A stretch of 64,000 nucleotides of DNA from Alistipes sp. (GCA_017520545.1 JAFXFM010000023.1:1-64000); one strand, 5' to 3'. Counted from the first letter of the stretch, positions 18,888 to 27,371 are shown. The notes: a model not told the origin generated them from the sequence alone. A program made the numbers and translations.

Positions 18888-19089
18888 CCTTCCTAAACTC
18901 TAAAATATCTCCGGGTTGGCAATCGAGCACATCACAGATAGCATCGAGTGTCGATAGTCGCACAGCTCGTGCCTTGCCGGTTTTTAGGATTGAAAGATTA
19001 ACAATCGAAATATCTACACGCTCGGACAACTCCGAAAGCGTCATCTTGCGCTTAGCAAGCATCATATCGAGATTTATTATAATAGCCAT
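18883..19089 (-). CDS. XRE-family HTH regulator
   Basis: A 68-residue single-domain Cro/CI-like DNA-binding protein. The helix-turn-helix is read in LSELSERVDISIVNLSILK, and the C-terminal LDAICDVLDCQPGDILEF is the classic end of small YozG-type regulators. It lies 12 nt downstream of a DUF2975 membrane protein gene in the same direction, a pairing seen widely in Firmicutes and Bacteroidota. It probably regulates its own operon; a 19-nt palindrome upstream of the pair is a candidate site. Confidence 0.9.
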   Translation of the reverse strand: MAIIINLDMMLAKRKMTLSELSERVDISIVNLSILKTGKARAVRLSTLDAICDVLDCQPGDILEFRKE

Positions 19090-19101
19090 ACTACTCTACT
19101 T

Positions 19102-19776
19102 CTATACGGTCATCACCTCATCTTCGTTCATTACAATAGCCACCTTATAGAGCTGCGCCACAATTATGAGCAACAATGGCACAACCAATGTTTCGGCATT
19201 CAGAGTAAACGAGCCGTTTAGGGCAATTGATGCCTTATCAGCATATAGTTCGCTTATTGCATACTGCTTGAATGTATAGAAATTATCATTGGCAAGCAGA
19301 TAGAGAAACGATATCGGAGCTAATGCATATATAACATATAGGTTACCACGCGTAAAGAGTTTTCCCGTACGAGAGCCACGCAGGGTAACAAGAGAAAAGT
19401 AAAGCAATAGCACAATCATAACAACAAGCAGTAGAGTGCGAAGATAAAACATAGCCTTCCACGCCTTGAATCCCCAATGATTTGGCATCACAAAGTTCTC
19501 TGCCTCCGAATATAAAAGTACCTCAGTAGGCTTTGCCAAGATTTGTGGCTCGGTATCGCTACCCTCAACGACAACGATAGGCTCGGTGGTCCTACCATCA
19601 TTGTGCAAGGAGTTGCCCGTATCCATAATTCCGATTGCATTTTTGTAGTTATCGCCCGCATCTCTCATTCCTCCGAGAATTTGCACCGCAGTATGCACAA
19701 TTACCAATGCACCCAATAAACTCGTTACCACAAATGAAGTGGTAAGCAACAATTTACTTTTCTTGCTCAGTTTCAT
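19102..19776 (-). CDS. DUF2975-like four-helix membrane protein
   Basis: 224 residues with four predicted membrane helices: LLLTTSFVVTSLLGALVIV (about 10-30), one near 108-135, one near 147-163 and one near 193-215. A soluble loop of ~75 residues lies between helices 1 and 2. It resembles the DUF2975 family, which is encoded next to small XRE regulators, as here. A role in sensing a membrane or envelope signal for the regulator is plausible but unproven. A TATATTTG -7 box is 43 nt upstream. Confidence 0.75.
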   Translation of the reverse strand: MKLSKKSKLLLTTSFVVTSLLGALVIVHTAVQILGGMRDAGDNYKNAIGIMDTGNSLHNDGRTTEPIVVVEGSDTEPQILAKPTEVLLYSEAENFVMPNHWGFKAWKAMFYLRTLLLVVMIVLLLYFSLVTLRGSRTGKLFTRGNLYVIYALAPISFLYLLANDNFYTFKQYAISELYADKASIALNGSFTLNAETLVVPLLLIIVAQLYKVAIVMNEDEVMTV

Positions 19777-19818
19777 AGTTTTTAATGATTAAGATTAAAC
19801 TTTTAATGTTTCTCGTTG

Positions 19819-19826
19819 CAAATATA
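19819..19826 (-). promoter_or_regulatory. -7 box of the DUF2975-XRE operon
   Basis: TATATTTG on the minus strand matches TAnnTTTG. Confidence 0.5.
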
Positions 19827-19865
19827 GAGCAAAGATTTTAATTCTGCAATCTTTTTCGATAAAAA

Positions 19866-19884
19866 TTTAACGATTTTCGTTAAA
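19866..19884. promoter_or_regulatory. Candidate operator, 19-nt perfect palindrome
   Basis: TTTAACGA-TTT-TCGTTAAA, 40 nt upstream of the -7 box of the DUF2975-XRE operon. Its perfect symmetry suits a dimeric HTH protein such as the XRE product; binding is inferred only. Confidence 0.45.
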
Positions 19885-19944
19885 AACAAATAATGAGAGA
19901 TTATGAAATTTAGTGGGTGGATAGGAAATTCACGAATTTAGGGG

Positions 19945-20228
19945 AAGAGTAACACGCAGGACTTTTGCAACAAAAGCAAAAGTCCCCCTCACAGGAGGGG
20001 GATTTAGGGGGTGGGTAACACGCTGGACTTTTGTGCAAAAGCAACAAAAGTCCCCCTCACAGGAGGGGGATTTAGGGGGTGGGTAACACACTTGACTTTT
20101 GTGCAAAAGCAACAAAAGTCCCCCTCACAGGAGGGGGATTTAGGGGGTGGGTAACACGCTGGACTTTTGCCAACAAGAGCAAAAGTCCCCCTCACAGGAG
20201 GGGGATTTAGGGGGTGGGTAACACACAC
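19945..20228. repeat. Tandem array of four ~68-bp units
   Basis: AGTCCCCCTCACAG begins at 19981, 20049, 20117 and 20184 (periods 68, 68, 67). Each unit has the palindrome CCCCCT-CACAG-GAGGGGG, then ATTTAGGGGGTGGGTAACAC and a variable stretch with inverted GACTTTTG/CAAAAGTC. A single related element in the opposite direction is at 40363-40395. It fills the spacer between rnfA and the DUF2975 promoter. No gene is visible in 19777-20244. Confidence 0.85.
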
Positions 20229-20264
20229 GATTTTCTGGTTTGGTTTAGACCAAACCAGAAAATC
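20229..20264 (-). terminator. Long hairpin across the end of rnfA
   Basis: GATTTTCTGGTTTGGT and ACCAAACCAGAAAATC form a perfect 16-bp stem with a 4-nt loop. The loop contains part of the rnfA stop codon, so the 5' arm encodes the last residues of RnfA. There is no T run after the 3' arm, so it may act as an mRNA-stabilising end or an attenuated terminator for the nadE-rnf operon. Confidence 0.6.
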
Positions 20265-20823
20265 CCATAAATGCCATTGCGAGAATTGAGGCAGTAATCA
20301 AGGCGATAGGTACACCCTGGAACGCCTTTGGAGCCTCCTCGAACTCGATGCGCTCGCGCAAGCCCGCAAAAATTACGAGTGCCAATGCAAAGCCCAACGC
20401 CGTAGCAACGTTATAGGTAACGCCCTGCAATAATGAGAACTCCTTCTGTATCATCGAGATTGCTACACCCAACACTGCGCAGTTTGTAGTAATCAGCGGC
20501 AGGAAGATTCCCAACGCCTGATATAACGACGGCGACACCTTCTTCAAAACAATCTCCACCATCTGCACCAACGCCGCAATAACCAAGATAAAGACAATGG
20601 TCTGCATATACTCAATGCCGAGTGGTACAAGAATATAGGTTTGAATAAGCCACGTAACCACTGCCGACAACGCCATAACGAAGGTTACAGCTGCACCCAT
20701 ACCCATCGAGGTCTCGACCTTCGACGATACTCCGAGGAACGGACAGATGCCGAGGAACTGTGCCAGAACGACATTATTTACGAATATCGAACCTATAATA
20801 ATTGCAAAATATGTTGTCTCCAT
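20245..20823 (-). CDS. rnfA: Ion-translocating oxidoreductase subunit A
   Basis: Membrane subunit of the Rnf complex (ferredoxin:NAD+ oxidoreductase coupled to Na+ or H+ transport). 192 residues with six hydrophobic helices; NNVVLAQFLGICPFLGVS and ITTNCAVLGVA are the paired half-repeats, whose Cys residues (GICPFL, TNCAVL) bind an intramembrane Fe-S centre in structures of Rnf/Nqr. It pairs with RnfE, of the same fold but inverted topology. Last gene of the operon, 4 nt after rnfE; its stop lies in a hairpin. Confidence 0.95.
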   Translation of the reverse strand: METTYFAIIIGSIFVNNVVLAQFLGICPFLGVSSKVETSMGMGAAVTFVMALSAVVTWLIQTYILVPLGIEYMQTIVFILVIAALVQMVEIVLKKVSPSLYQALGIFLPLITTNCAVLGVAISMIQKEFSLLQGVTYNVATALGFALALVIFAGLRERIEFEEAPKAFQGVPIALITASILAMAFMGFSGLV

Positions 20824-20827
20824 AGCC

Positions 20828-21439
20828 CTATTTCTTTAAGAATTTGTTGAACAATACCATCAAGAAGCCGAGTACCATAAATCCACCCGGTGCCAAGACA
20901 AATACCAACGGCATATAGTCGGCACAACCGAGCGAATAACCGAAGATTGCGCCACTGCCAAGCACCTCGCGCACTGCACCGATAATGGTCAAGGAGAGTG
21001 TGAAGCCCAAGCCTATACCTACGCCATCGAGAGCCGAATCGAAGACTCCGTTTTTCGATGCAAAAGCCTCGGCACGACCAAGGATAATACAGTTCACTAC
21101 AATCAACGGAATAAACAGACCGAGCGACTCGTACAACGCCGGTACAAACGCCTGCATAAGCATATCAATAACCGTAACGAACGAAGCGATAACCACGATA
21201 AAGGCAGGTATACGCACCTTGTCGGGTATAAAGTTTTTGATAAGTGCAATCACTATATTCGACATTATCAATACCGCCATCGTCGCAACGCCCATACCGA
21301 AACCATTCTCTGCCGAGGTGGTTGTTCCGAGTGTCGGACACATACCAAGAACCAACACAAAAGTCGGATTCTCCTTAATCACGCCACGCCATACAAGGAG
21401 TAGCTTATCTTTCAGAAACTGTGTTACTTTATTTGCCAT
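20828..21439 (-). CDS. rnfE: Ion-translocating oxidoreductase subunit E
   Basis: 203-residue integral membrane partner of RnfA. ENPTFVLVLGMCPTLGTTTSA near the N-terminus and PLIVVNCIILGRAEAFAS in the middle carry the conserved Cys residues that contribute to the membrane Fe-S cluster shared with RnfA. About six membrane helices. It starts 2 nt after the rnfG stop, showing a tight operon. NqrD of the Na+-NQR is a close relative, but the RnfB/RnfC neighbours fix the identity. Confidence 0.95.
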   Translation of the reverse strand: MANKVTQFLKDKLLLVWRGVIKENPTFVLVLGMCPTLGTTTSAENGFGMGVATMAVLIMSNIVIALIKNFIPDKVRIPAFIVVIASFVTVIDMLMQAFVPALYESLGLFIPLIVVNCIILGRAEAFASKNGVFDSALDGVGIGLGFTLSLTIIGAVREVLGSGAIFGYSLGCADYMPLVFVLAPGGFMVLGFLMVLFNKFLKK

Positions 21440-21441
21440 AG

Positions 21442-22053
21442 TTACTCCTCCTTCTTTTTAGTTGCACCTGTGGTTGCCTCAACCTTATCGGTCCAACCGG
21501 CAGCACTCTTAAACACATTATATGCACGAGCCACAGCATCGGCATACGCACGCGACGAAATAGTAGCCGCGGTCAAGGCATCGACATCGCCACCATCTTT
21601 CTTAACCGTAAGTTTGATTTTCGACGCCTCCTTACCCTTGATACTTGCCAAAATAGGATTTCCGTCCTCGACCATCTTCGCACCGAGTCCCGGAGTCTCC
21701 GCCTGCTCCAACACATTGACATTAAGAATAGTGCCCTTCGTATCGAAGCCCACCATCAACTTAACCTCTCCGCTGAAACCACTCTTGGTAGTACTCTCGA
21801 TAGCGTAGCCAACAATTTCGCCACCCTTTGTCGCCTTGTAGGCAGGTATCTCGAACTTATCAACTGCATAGGTGCTATCCAACTTCACATCATCGAACTC
21901 CGGCAACACCTGCTTCAACGCCTCCTGCTTTGCCGCCTCCTTGGCTGCTGCGATCGGGTCGATGGTAATCATATTCACCACACCCAAGCAGAGCGATGCT
22001 ACAAGGGAGATGGTGAAAAGTACCAATACCATATTTTTCAATGAACTCTTCAT
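21442..22053 (-). CDS. rnfG: Ion-translocating oxidoreductase subunit G
   Basis: 203 residues: one N-terminal membrane anchor (NMVLVLFTISLVASLCLGVV) and a periplasmic FMN-binding domain. The covalent FMN site, usually [ST]GA[TS], reads LTAATISSRAYADAV, so Ala replaces the Gly while the FMN-accepting Thr is kept. In this family ApbE attaches FMN through a phosphodiester to that Thr; apbE is not in the window. The acidic C-terminus (KKKEE) is unremarkable. It lies between rnfD and rnfE in the order BCDGEA. Confidence 0.93.
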   Translation of the reverse strand: MKSSLKNMVLVLFTISLVASLCLGVVNMITIDPIAAAKEAAKQEALKQVLPEFDDVKLDSTYAVDKFEIPAYKATKGGEIVGYAIESTTKSGFSGEVKLMVGFDTKGTILNVNVLEQAETPGLGAKMVEDGNPILASIKGKEASKIKLTVKKDGGDVDALTAATISSRAYADAVARAYNVFKSAAGWTDKVEATTGATKKKEE

Positions 22054-22064
22054 ACTCTACCCTC

Positions 22065-23057
22065 CTATCTTTTTGAGCCGAAACGACGTGGTTTTACATA
22101 CTTGTTGATAAGAGGTACAACGCTATTCATAATAAGTATAGCGAACGACATTCCCTCAGGATAGGAGCCCCACAAACGGATAATCATAGTGAGGAGTCCG
22201 ATGCCGACACCGTAGATAACCATACCCTTGGTAGTCATAGGTGAGGTTACGTAGTCGGTAGCCATAAACACCGCACCCAGCACTACTCCACCGCTCAATA
22301 GGTGGAACAGAGTAAAGTTCGACACGAGATGTGGGTCGTCGAACGATACTGCACCATAGATAGCAGCGAAAGCCGCTACTGTAACGAAAATCGAAACCGG
22401 AATATGCCAAGTGATAACGCGACGAACCAAGAGGTAAGCAAAGCCGAGCAACAATGCCAAAGTCGCCACCTCACCGAACGAGCCCGCCATATTTCCGGCA
22501 AACATTCCCAAGATATCGAAGTTTGCCACCAGCTCTCCAACGTTGCCACTATACATAGCACCCTTTATCGCTGCCAAAGGTGTAGCACCCGAGTAGGCAT
22601 CGACAAAGCCCTCGGTCGAAGGCAATGCAAACGATGTCATCTGCACCGGATATGCAATCAAGAGGAAAATACGTGCCACGATAGCGGGATTGAATGGGTT
22701 CTTACCAAGTCCGCCGAAAGGCATCTTCGCCACACCGATAGCAATCAATGCGCCGACAGCCACAATCCACAACGGAATGTTAGCCGGCATATTCATCGCC
22801 AACAACAGACCCGTAACTACCGCCGAGAGGTTTGTTATGGTCTGCTTGCCACGTACCAAAAATTTCTGAATCAACGCTTCGAAAAGCACACAGCAGCCAA
22901 TCGAAACCGCCGTTACCGCCAAAACGCCCCAGCCATAAACATAGACCGACACTGCCAACGCCGGAATGAGTGCAATAATTACATCACTCATCAATTTCGT
23001 CGTCGAGAGCGAGCCGTGAATATGCGGAGCAGAGGCTACAATTGTTCTATTTGCCAT
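22065..23057 (-). CDS. rnfD: Ion-translocating oxidoreductase subunit D
   Basis: 330-residue membrane subunit with about ten helices. VDAYSGATPLAAIK at about residues 180-200 is the covalent FMN-binding site (Thr of SGAT). GKNPFNPAIVARIFLLIAYP is the conserved loop of the RnfD/NqrB family. It accepts electrons from RnfG or the RnfA/E centre during ion transport. Starts 13 nt after rnfC. Whether the coupling ion here is Na+ or H+ cannot be read from the sequence. Confidence 0.95.
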   Translation of the reverse strand: MANRTIVASAPHIHGSLSTTKLMSDVIIALIPALAVSVYVYGWGVLAVTAVSIGCCVLFEALIQKFLVRGKQTITNLSAVVTGLLLAMNMPANIPLWIVAVGALIAIGVAKMPFGGLGKNPFNPAIVARIFLLIAYPVQMTSFALPSTEGFVDAYSGATPLAAIKGAMYSGNVGELVANFDILGMFAGNMAGSFGEVATLALLLGFAYLLVRRVITWHIPVSIFVTVAAFAAIYGAVSFDDPHLVSNFTLFHLLSGGVVLGAVFMATDYVTSPMTTKGMVIYGVGIGLLTMIIRLWGSYPEGMSFAILIMNSVVPLINKYVKPRRFGSKR

Positions 23058-23070
23058 ATCTTGTTCTCCT

Positions 23071-24411
23071 TTATTTCTTTGCGTTACGAGCGCGGATAAT
23101 ACCCATTACAGTCTGCTTGCCAAGGCGTACATAGTCGAGTAATGCTATGTTTGCAGGACAGGTAAATTGGCAGCAACCACACTCAATACAACTTACAATA
23201 TCATTCTTCTCCATAGCCTCCCAAGCCTTCTTCTTTGCCTGCTTTGCGAGGAGATAAGGCTCCAAGCCCATAGGACAAGCCTCGACACACTTGGCGCACT
23301 TGATACAAGCCGATGGCTCGCCACGCAACGCCTCTGCGCCACTCAACACGGTGATACCCGAGCAGCCCTTCATCACGGGCGACTGCAAGTTCGACATCGG
23401 ACGTCCCATCATAGGACCTCCGTTCAAAACGCGGTTATCACCCTCGGGCAGACCTCCACACTTCTCGATAAGTGCCGAAACAGGTGTTCCAAAGCGAGTT
23501 AGGAGATTTTTCGTATCCTTAATGCTCTTGCCCGTTACGGTTACCACACGCTGAACGAGCGGTTTGTTCTTCTGTACCGCCTCATAGACAGCAACAGCCG
23601 TCGAAGCGTTGCAAACCACCGCACCCACGTCGATAGGCAGTGCCGGAGGTGCAGGTACCTCACGACCCGTAACCGCTGCAATGAGTTGCTTCTCGCCACC
23701 CTGCGGATACATCGTCTTCAACGCCTTAACCTCGATGCCATTGTAGCCCTTAGCCAACTCTTTGAGGTGCTTGATTGCATCGGGTTTATTGTTCTCGACA
23801 CCTATCACAGCCTTTTCAACCGATACAGCTTTCATCAAAATCGAAGTACCGACGAGCAACTCCTCGCCACGCTCCAACATTGTGCGGTAGTCCGAGGTAA
23901 GGTATGGCTCGCACTCCACGCCGTTGATAATCAAAATTTCGGCCCTCTTGCCCTCGGGGATAGACAACTTCACGTGAGTTGGGAAGGTTGCACCACCCAT
24001 ACCCACAATACCCGCCTCCTTGATGCGGGCGATAATCTCTGCCGAGGAGAGGTTGCACTCCTTAACAAGGTCGGTCGAGAGGTCGATACCCTCTGCCCAC
24101 TCATCACCCTCGCGCTTGATTGTAATCATCATCTGGCGCAAGCCCTGACCATTCGGTTGCATATCAACAGCCGTTACAGTACCCGAAATCGGAGCGTGGA
24201 TATTTGCCGACATAAAGCCCGTAGCCTCGGCAATCTTCTCACCCACCTTCACCGTGTCGCCCTTGGCAACAACAGCCGTAGCAGGTGCACCGATGTGCTG
24301 TGCAAGTGGAATCATCACGACATCGGGCAACTCCATCGTTTCGATTGCCTTCGCCTTGCTCCACTTCTTATTGTCTGACGGATGAACTCCGCCAATCGGA
24401 AATGTTTTCAT
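23071..24411 (-). CDS. rnfC: Ion-translocating oxidoreductase subunit C
   Basis: 446-residue peripheral subunit that binds NADH and FMN and two [4Fe-4S] clusters. Motifs: GGATFPTHVKL for the nucleotide/flavin fold near residue 140, and two ferredoxin-type motifs near 370-420, CIKCAKCVEACP and CIECGCCQFTCP. The N-terminal RnfC-type barrel-sandwich (HIGAPATAVVAKGDTVKVGEKI) is present. A heptamer repeat block (24424-24455) separates it from rnfB, the only sizeable gap in the operon. Confidence 0.96.
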   Translation of the reverse strand: MKTFPIGGVHPSDNKKWSKAKAIETMELPDVVMIPLAQHIGAPATAVVAKGDTVKVGEKIAEATGFMSANIHAPISGTVTAVDMQPNGQGLRQMMITIKREGDEWAEGIDLSTDLVKECNLSSAEIIARIKEAGIVGMGGATFPTHVKLSIPEGKRAEILIINGVECEPYLTSDYRTMLERGEELLVGTSILMKAVSVEKAVIGVENNKPDAIKHLKELAKGYNGIEVKALKTMYPQGGEKQLIAAVTGREVPAPPALPIDVGAVVCNASTAVAVYEAVQKNKPLVQRVVTVTGKSIKDTKNLLTRFGTPVSALIEKCGGLPEGDNRVLNGGPMMGRPMSNLQSPVMKGCSGITVLSGAEALRGEPSACIKCAKCVEACPMGLEPYLLAKQAKKKAWEAMEKNDIVSCIECGCCQFTCPANIALLDYVRLGKQTVMGIIRARNAKK

Positions 24412-24423
24412 ATCTTATTAACT

Positions 24424-24455
24424 TTTAGCCATTGGCAATTAGCCATTAGCTTTTT
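24424..24455. repeat. Heptamer repeat (TTAGCCA type) between rnfB and rnfC
   Basis: TTTTAGCCATTGGCAATTAGCCATTAGC. It touches the rnfB stop codon and lies inside the operon, so it is transcribed with it. Confidence 0.7.
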
Positions 24456-25308
24456 ATTTAGTTTCAGTTGTTGGTTTCTCTTTTGGAGGTAGTGGCGCAA
24501 GACCTATCATCTTAATTGCCCCCGTAGGACACTCAGCCACGCACTTACGGCACAAACGACACTTAGTAGAGTCGATAAATGCCAAGTTGTTTTCGATGGT
24601 GATAGCACCAAACTCGCAAACCTTCAAGCACTTGCCGCAACCGATACAACCAGCCTTACAAGCCTTCATCGTAGCAGGTCCCTTATCCTTCGATACGCAC
24701 GAAACGTAGATAGCGCGGTTCTTTGGCCAACGCTTGCGCAACTCGATAATGCCCTTCGGACAAGCCGCTACGCAGGCGCCACAAGCGGTACACTTGTCGG
24801 CATCGACCTCTGCCAAACCCGTTTCGGGGTTGATGTGAATAGCATCGAAAGCACACGCCTCAACACAATCGCCATAGCCCAAACAGCCATAGGCGCAATT
24901 TGTTTCGCCCGTATAGAGCGAATGAGCAATAGCGCACGAATGAGTGCCTGCATAGGTCGTAGTGCGAGGTCGTTTCTCGCAAGTACCACCGCAACGCACG
25001 GTTGCCACTTGTGGCTCCTTAACCGGTGCAGCCTTGCCGAGATAGTCGGCAACAGCCTTCATACAATCGGCGCCTCCAACCGAGCAATAGAGCGACGAGA
25101 TATCCTCTTGCTCGACCAAAGCACACGCCAAACCGCGACAGCCCGGATAACCGCAACCGCCGCAATTGGCTCCCGGGAGCATCTTCTCGACATCGTCGAT
25201 GCGAGGATCCTCCTCAACCTTGAACTTTTGCGCCACGAAGTAGAGAATCAATGCCGCTACTACGCCTACAACGCAAAGGGTAACAACTGTAAAAATCAGA
25301 GTATTCAT
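24454..25308 (-). CDS. rnfB: Ion-translocating oxidoreductase subunit B
   Basis: 284-residue electron-entry subunit. One N-terminal membrane helix (about 4-27), then the 4Fe-4S domain NCGGCGYPGCRGLA near residue 50. Four further ferredoxin-type motifs follow: one diverged (CAYGCLGYGDCVEAC), CTACGACVAACP, CIGCGKCLKVCE and CRLCRKCVAECP. The extra ferredoxin domain relative to the gammaproteobacterial RnfB agrees with use of reduced ferredoxin as donor in anaerobes. First rnf gene, 11 nt after the RseC-like gene. Confidence 0.95.
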   Translation of the reverse strand: MNTLIFTVVTLCVVGVVAALILYFVAQKFKVEEDPRIDDVEKMLPGANCGGCGYPGCRGLACALVEQEDISSLYCSVGGADCMKAVADYLGKAAPVKEPQVATVRCGGTCEKRPRTTTYAGTHSCAIAHSLYTGETNCAYGCLGYGDCVEACAFDAIHINPETGLAEVDADKCTACGACVAACPKGIIELRKRWPKNRAIYVSCVSKDKGPATMKACKAGCIGCGKCLKVCEFGAITIENNLAFIDSTKCRLCRKCVAECPTGAIKMIGLAPLPPKEKPTTETK

Positions 25309-25318
25309 CTTTCTACCT

Positions 25319-25741
25319 TTATATTTTGTTAATTGTAAATACTATTTTTCGAGAGATTTTTCGGTGGAACAGACCGAGTATGCCATAATACAGAGCCGTT
25401 ATGCCGAGCGAAATCATCGCCGCCACGCCCTCGTTGCAGCCCAAAGCAATCAATATCGCAAGTGCCGCCACAAGCACCACCAATGGCACTACATAACATA
25501 GCACCACCGCCATAATGCCCATACTTCGACGAGCCGAAACATTCACAGCCTCACCCACGATGTACGCATCGGCATCGTCGGTAAAAATTGTTATTTCACG
25601 TTTGTCGGAAGAGCCCATAGCGCACGCCTTACGCGATGCACACGAGCCGCACGCCTCCATCACCTCTATATTAACACGCACGAAATCGCGTCCGACGAAC
25701 GCGACCGTGCCTCTATGTTCTATTTGTTCCGCTTGTTTCAC
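25319..25741 (-). CDS. RseC/SoxR-reducing-system-like membrane protein
   Basis: 140 residues. An N-terminal soluble part has the cysteine cluster CGSCASRKACAMG near residues 36-48, followed by two membrane helices (about 73-95 and 101-122). It matches the RseC_MucC family. In gammaproteobacteria RseC works with Rnf-like proteins to reduce the SoxR Fe-S cluster; in Bacteroidales the gene sits at the head of rnf operons, as here, so a role in Rnf assembly or maturation is plausible. The start is GTG at 25741, 12 nt after nadE. Confidence 0.85.
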   Translation of the reverse strand: MKQAEQIEHRGTVAFVGRDFVRVNIEVMEACGSCASRKACAMGSSDKREITIFTDDADAYIVGEAVNVSARRSMGIMAVVLCYVVPLVVLVAALAILIALGCNEGVAAMISLGITALYYGILGLFHRKISRKIVFTINKI

Positions 25742-25753
25742 GCTCTTCGCAAA

Positions 25754-27340
25754 CTAATCACCGTACTTGTTAATCAACGGCATCAATCGCTCGTGGCCGA
25801 ACGCACAAGCCGACAATCGCAAAACAGGAGGGAATTGATAACGCTTCTTCTCATTCTGCATAACCATCGAGTGAATCTTCTCGACAACCTCCGAGTCGAA
25901 GCCAGCATTGATAATCTCCTCACGATGCTGTCCCTGTTCAATCATTCGCATCAATATCGCATCGACAACGTTGTACGACGGCAACTCGTCGCTATCCTTC
26001 TGTCCGGGGCGCAACTCCGATGATGGCTCCTTCTCCAAGATATTCTCCGGTATAATGCCACCCTTGATTTTATTGATATAACGCGCCAAGTCGAACATCT
26101 CGGTCTTATACAAGTCGCCCGTAACACTGAAAGCTCCCGCCGTATCGCCATAGAGCGTACACATACCGAGCGCATTTTCGCTCTTATTCGAAGAGTTCAG
26201 CACCACGTAGCCCTTCTTATTCTGCAATGCCATCAACATAATGGTACGCAGACGCGCCTGAATGTTCTCCTCGGTAGCATCAAACTCGTAACCGCCAATG
26301 GCCGGTTTCAAGGTATTTACGATTGAGGTATACGCCTCCGAAATGGGCAATACGCTATACTCTATGCCGATACTCTCCGCCAAAGCCGTAGCATCGGTTA
26401 CCGAGTGAGTGGTAGAGAACTGCGACGGCATCAACAGAGCCATAACATTCTCCTTGCCGAGCGCCTCCACCGCCAAGCAAGCCACAACCGCAGAGTCGAT
26501 ACCTCCCGACAAACCCACACAAGCCTTCTTGTATCCATTCTTAAAGAAGTAGTCGCGCAAGCCCATAACCGCAGCCTTGTATATATAGCCTGTTCGCTCG
26601 TGGCGATAGAGCTCCTGCGGCAATTCGCAAGGCTTGTTATCCGCCAAGGTATCATAAATAGCGAAGTCCTCCTCGAAAGATTTCATCAGCAATGCGATAT
26701 CGCCCTTATCGTTTATTACGCACGACGTGCCGTCGTAAACAATCTCACCCGAACCTCCAACGTGGTTAATCAGCACAATAGTTTTCGACTCCACAAACGC
26801 CATTTGGTGCATCGTTTCGTAACGATACGACATCAAACCCTTGCCGTAGCGACGTGCATTGATACTGAAAATTATATCTACATCGCGATCAACATCCTTC
26901 AACAAACTGAAATCGTCGCCCACGACAATAGCGACCTTCTCGCCCGCAATGCGCACCACCTTGGCGCCCTCACCGTTGGTCAGGAAGCCCATCTCACGAC
27001 GTGCAGTGATATTTGCCTTGGTGATATATCGCTTGATTTTTCCATTCTCGATAACTACGGCAGCACTCTGCGTACCGTTCTGCATAAGGACAGGTGCACC
27101 CACCACAGCGGTTATACCGTTACAGTAGGAGGCTATCTCATCGAGAGCCTCATCGCAAAGCTCCAAGAATGTGGTTTTTCGGAGAAGGTCGAATGCCGGA
27201 GTACCACTCAAAGCCTGCTCGGCAAAGATAACGACATCTGCCTCAGCAGCCTTTGCTCGCTCCACCGCAATAATGATTTTCGCGGTATTGCCGGCAATAT
27301 CTCCAATTGTGTAGTTTAATTGTGCAAGAGCTATTTTCAT
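25754..27340 (-). CDS. nadE: NAD+ synthetase with a defective-looking glutaminase domain
   Basis: Makes NAD+ from deamido-NAD+ and ATP. Of 528 residues, about 1-240 form a nitrilase-fold glutaminase domain and about 265-528 the synthetase domain with the PP-loop GLSGGIDSAVVACLAVEALG. The glutaminase triad is Glu-Lys-Cys: Glu41 (IFAEQALSG) and a Lys (YITKANITARREM) are there, but the nucleophile site, normally ICED, reads VVGDD with Gly141 (codon GGC at 26918-26920). So ammonia may have to come from solution or another protein. Head gene of the operon with rseC and rnfBCDGEA. A palindrome lies in its promoter. Confidence 0.9.
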   Translation of the reverse strand: MKIALAQLNYTIGDIAGNTAKIIIAVERAKAAEADVVIFAEQALSGTPAFDLLRKTTFLELCDEALDEIASYCNGITAVVGAPVLMQNGTQSAAVVIENGKIKRYITKANITARREMGFLTNGEGAKVVRIAGEKVAIVVGDDFSLLKDVDRDVDIIFSINARRYGKGLMSYRYETMHQMAFVESKTIVLINHVGGSGEIVYDGTSCVINDKGDIALLMKSFEEDFAIYDTLADNKPCELPQELYRHERTGYIYKAAVMGLRDYFFKNGYKKACVGLSGGIDSAVVACLAVEALGKENVMALLMPSQFSTTHSVTDATALAESIGIEYSVLPISEAYTSIVNTLKPAIGGYEFDATEENIQARLRTIMLMALQNKKGYVVLNSSNKSENALGMCTLYGDTAGAFSVTGDLYKTEMFDLARYINKIKGGIIPENILEKEPSSELRPGQKDSDELPSYNVVDAILMRMIEQGQHREEIINAGFDSEVVEKIHSMVMQNEKKRYQFPPVLRLSACAFGHERLMPLINKYGD

Positions 27341-27371
27341 TGCTAAAATCGGGATTATTTTTCTTTGAGGG

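Noticed and set aside
19945..20228. CRISPR array
   Set aside because: Units are 67-68 bp with almost no variable spacer, contain G/C-rich palindromes, and no cas gene is nearby.
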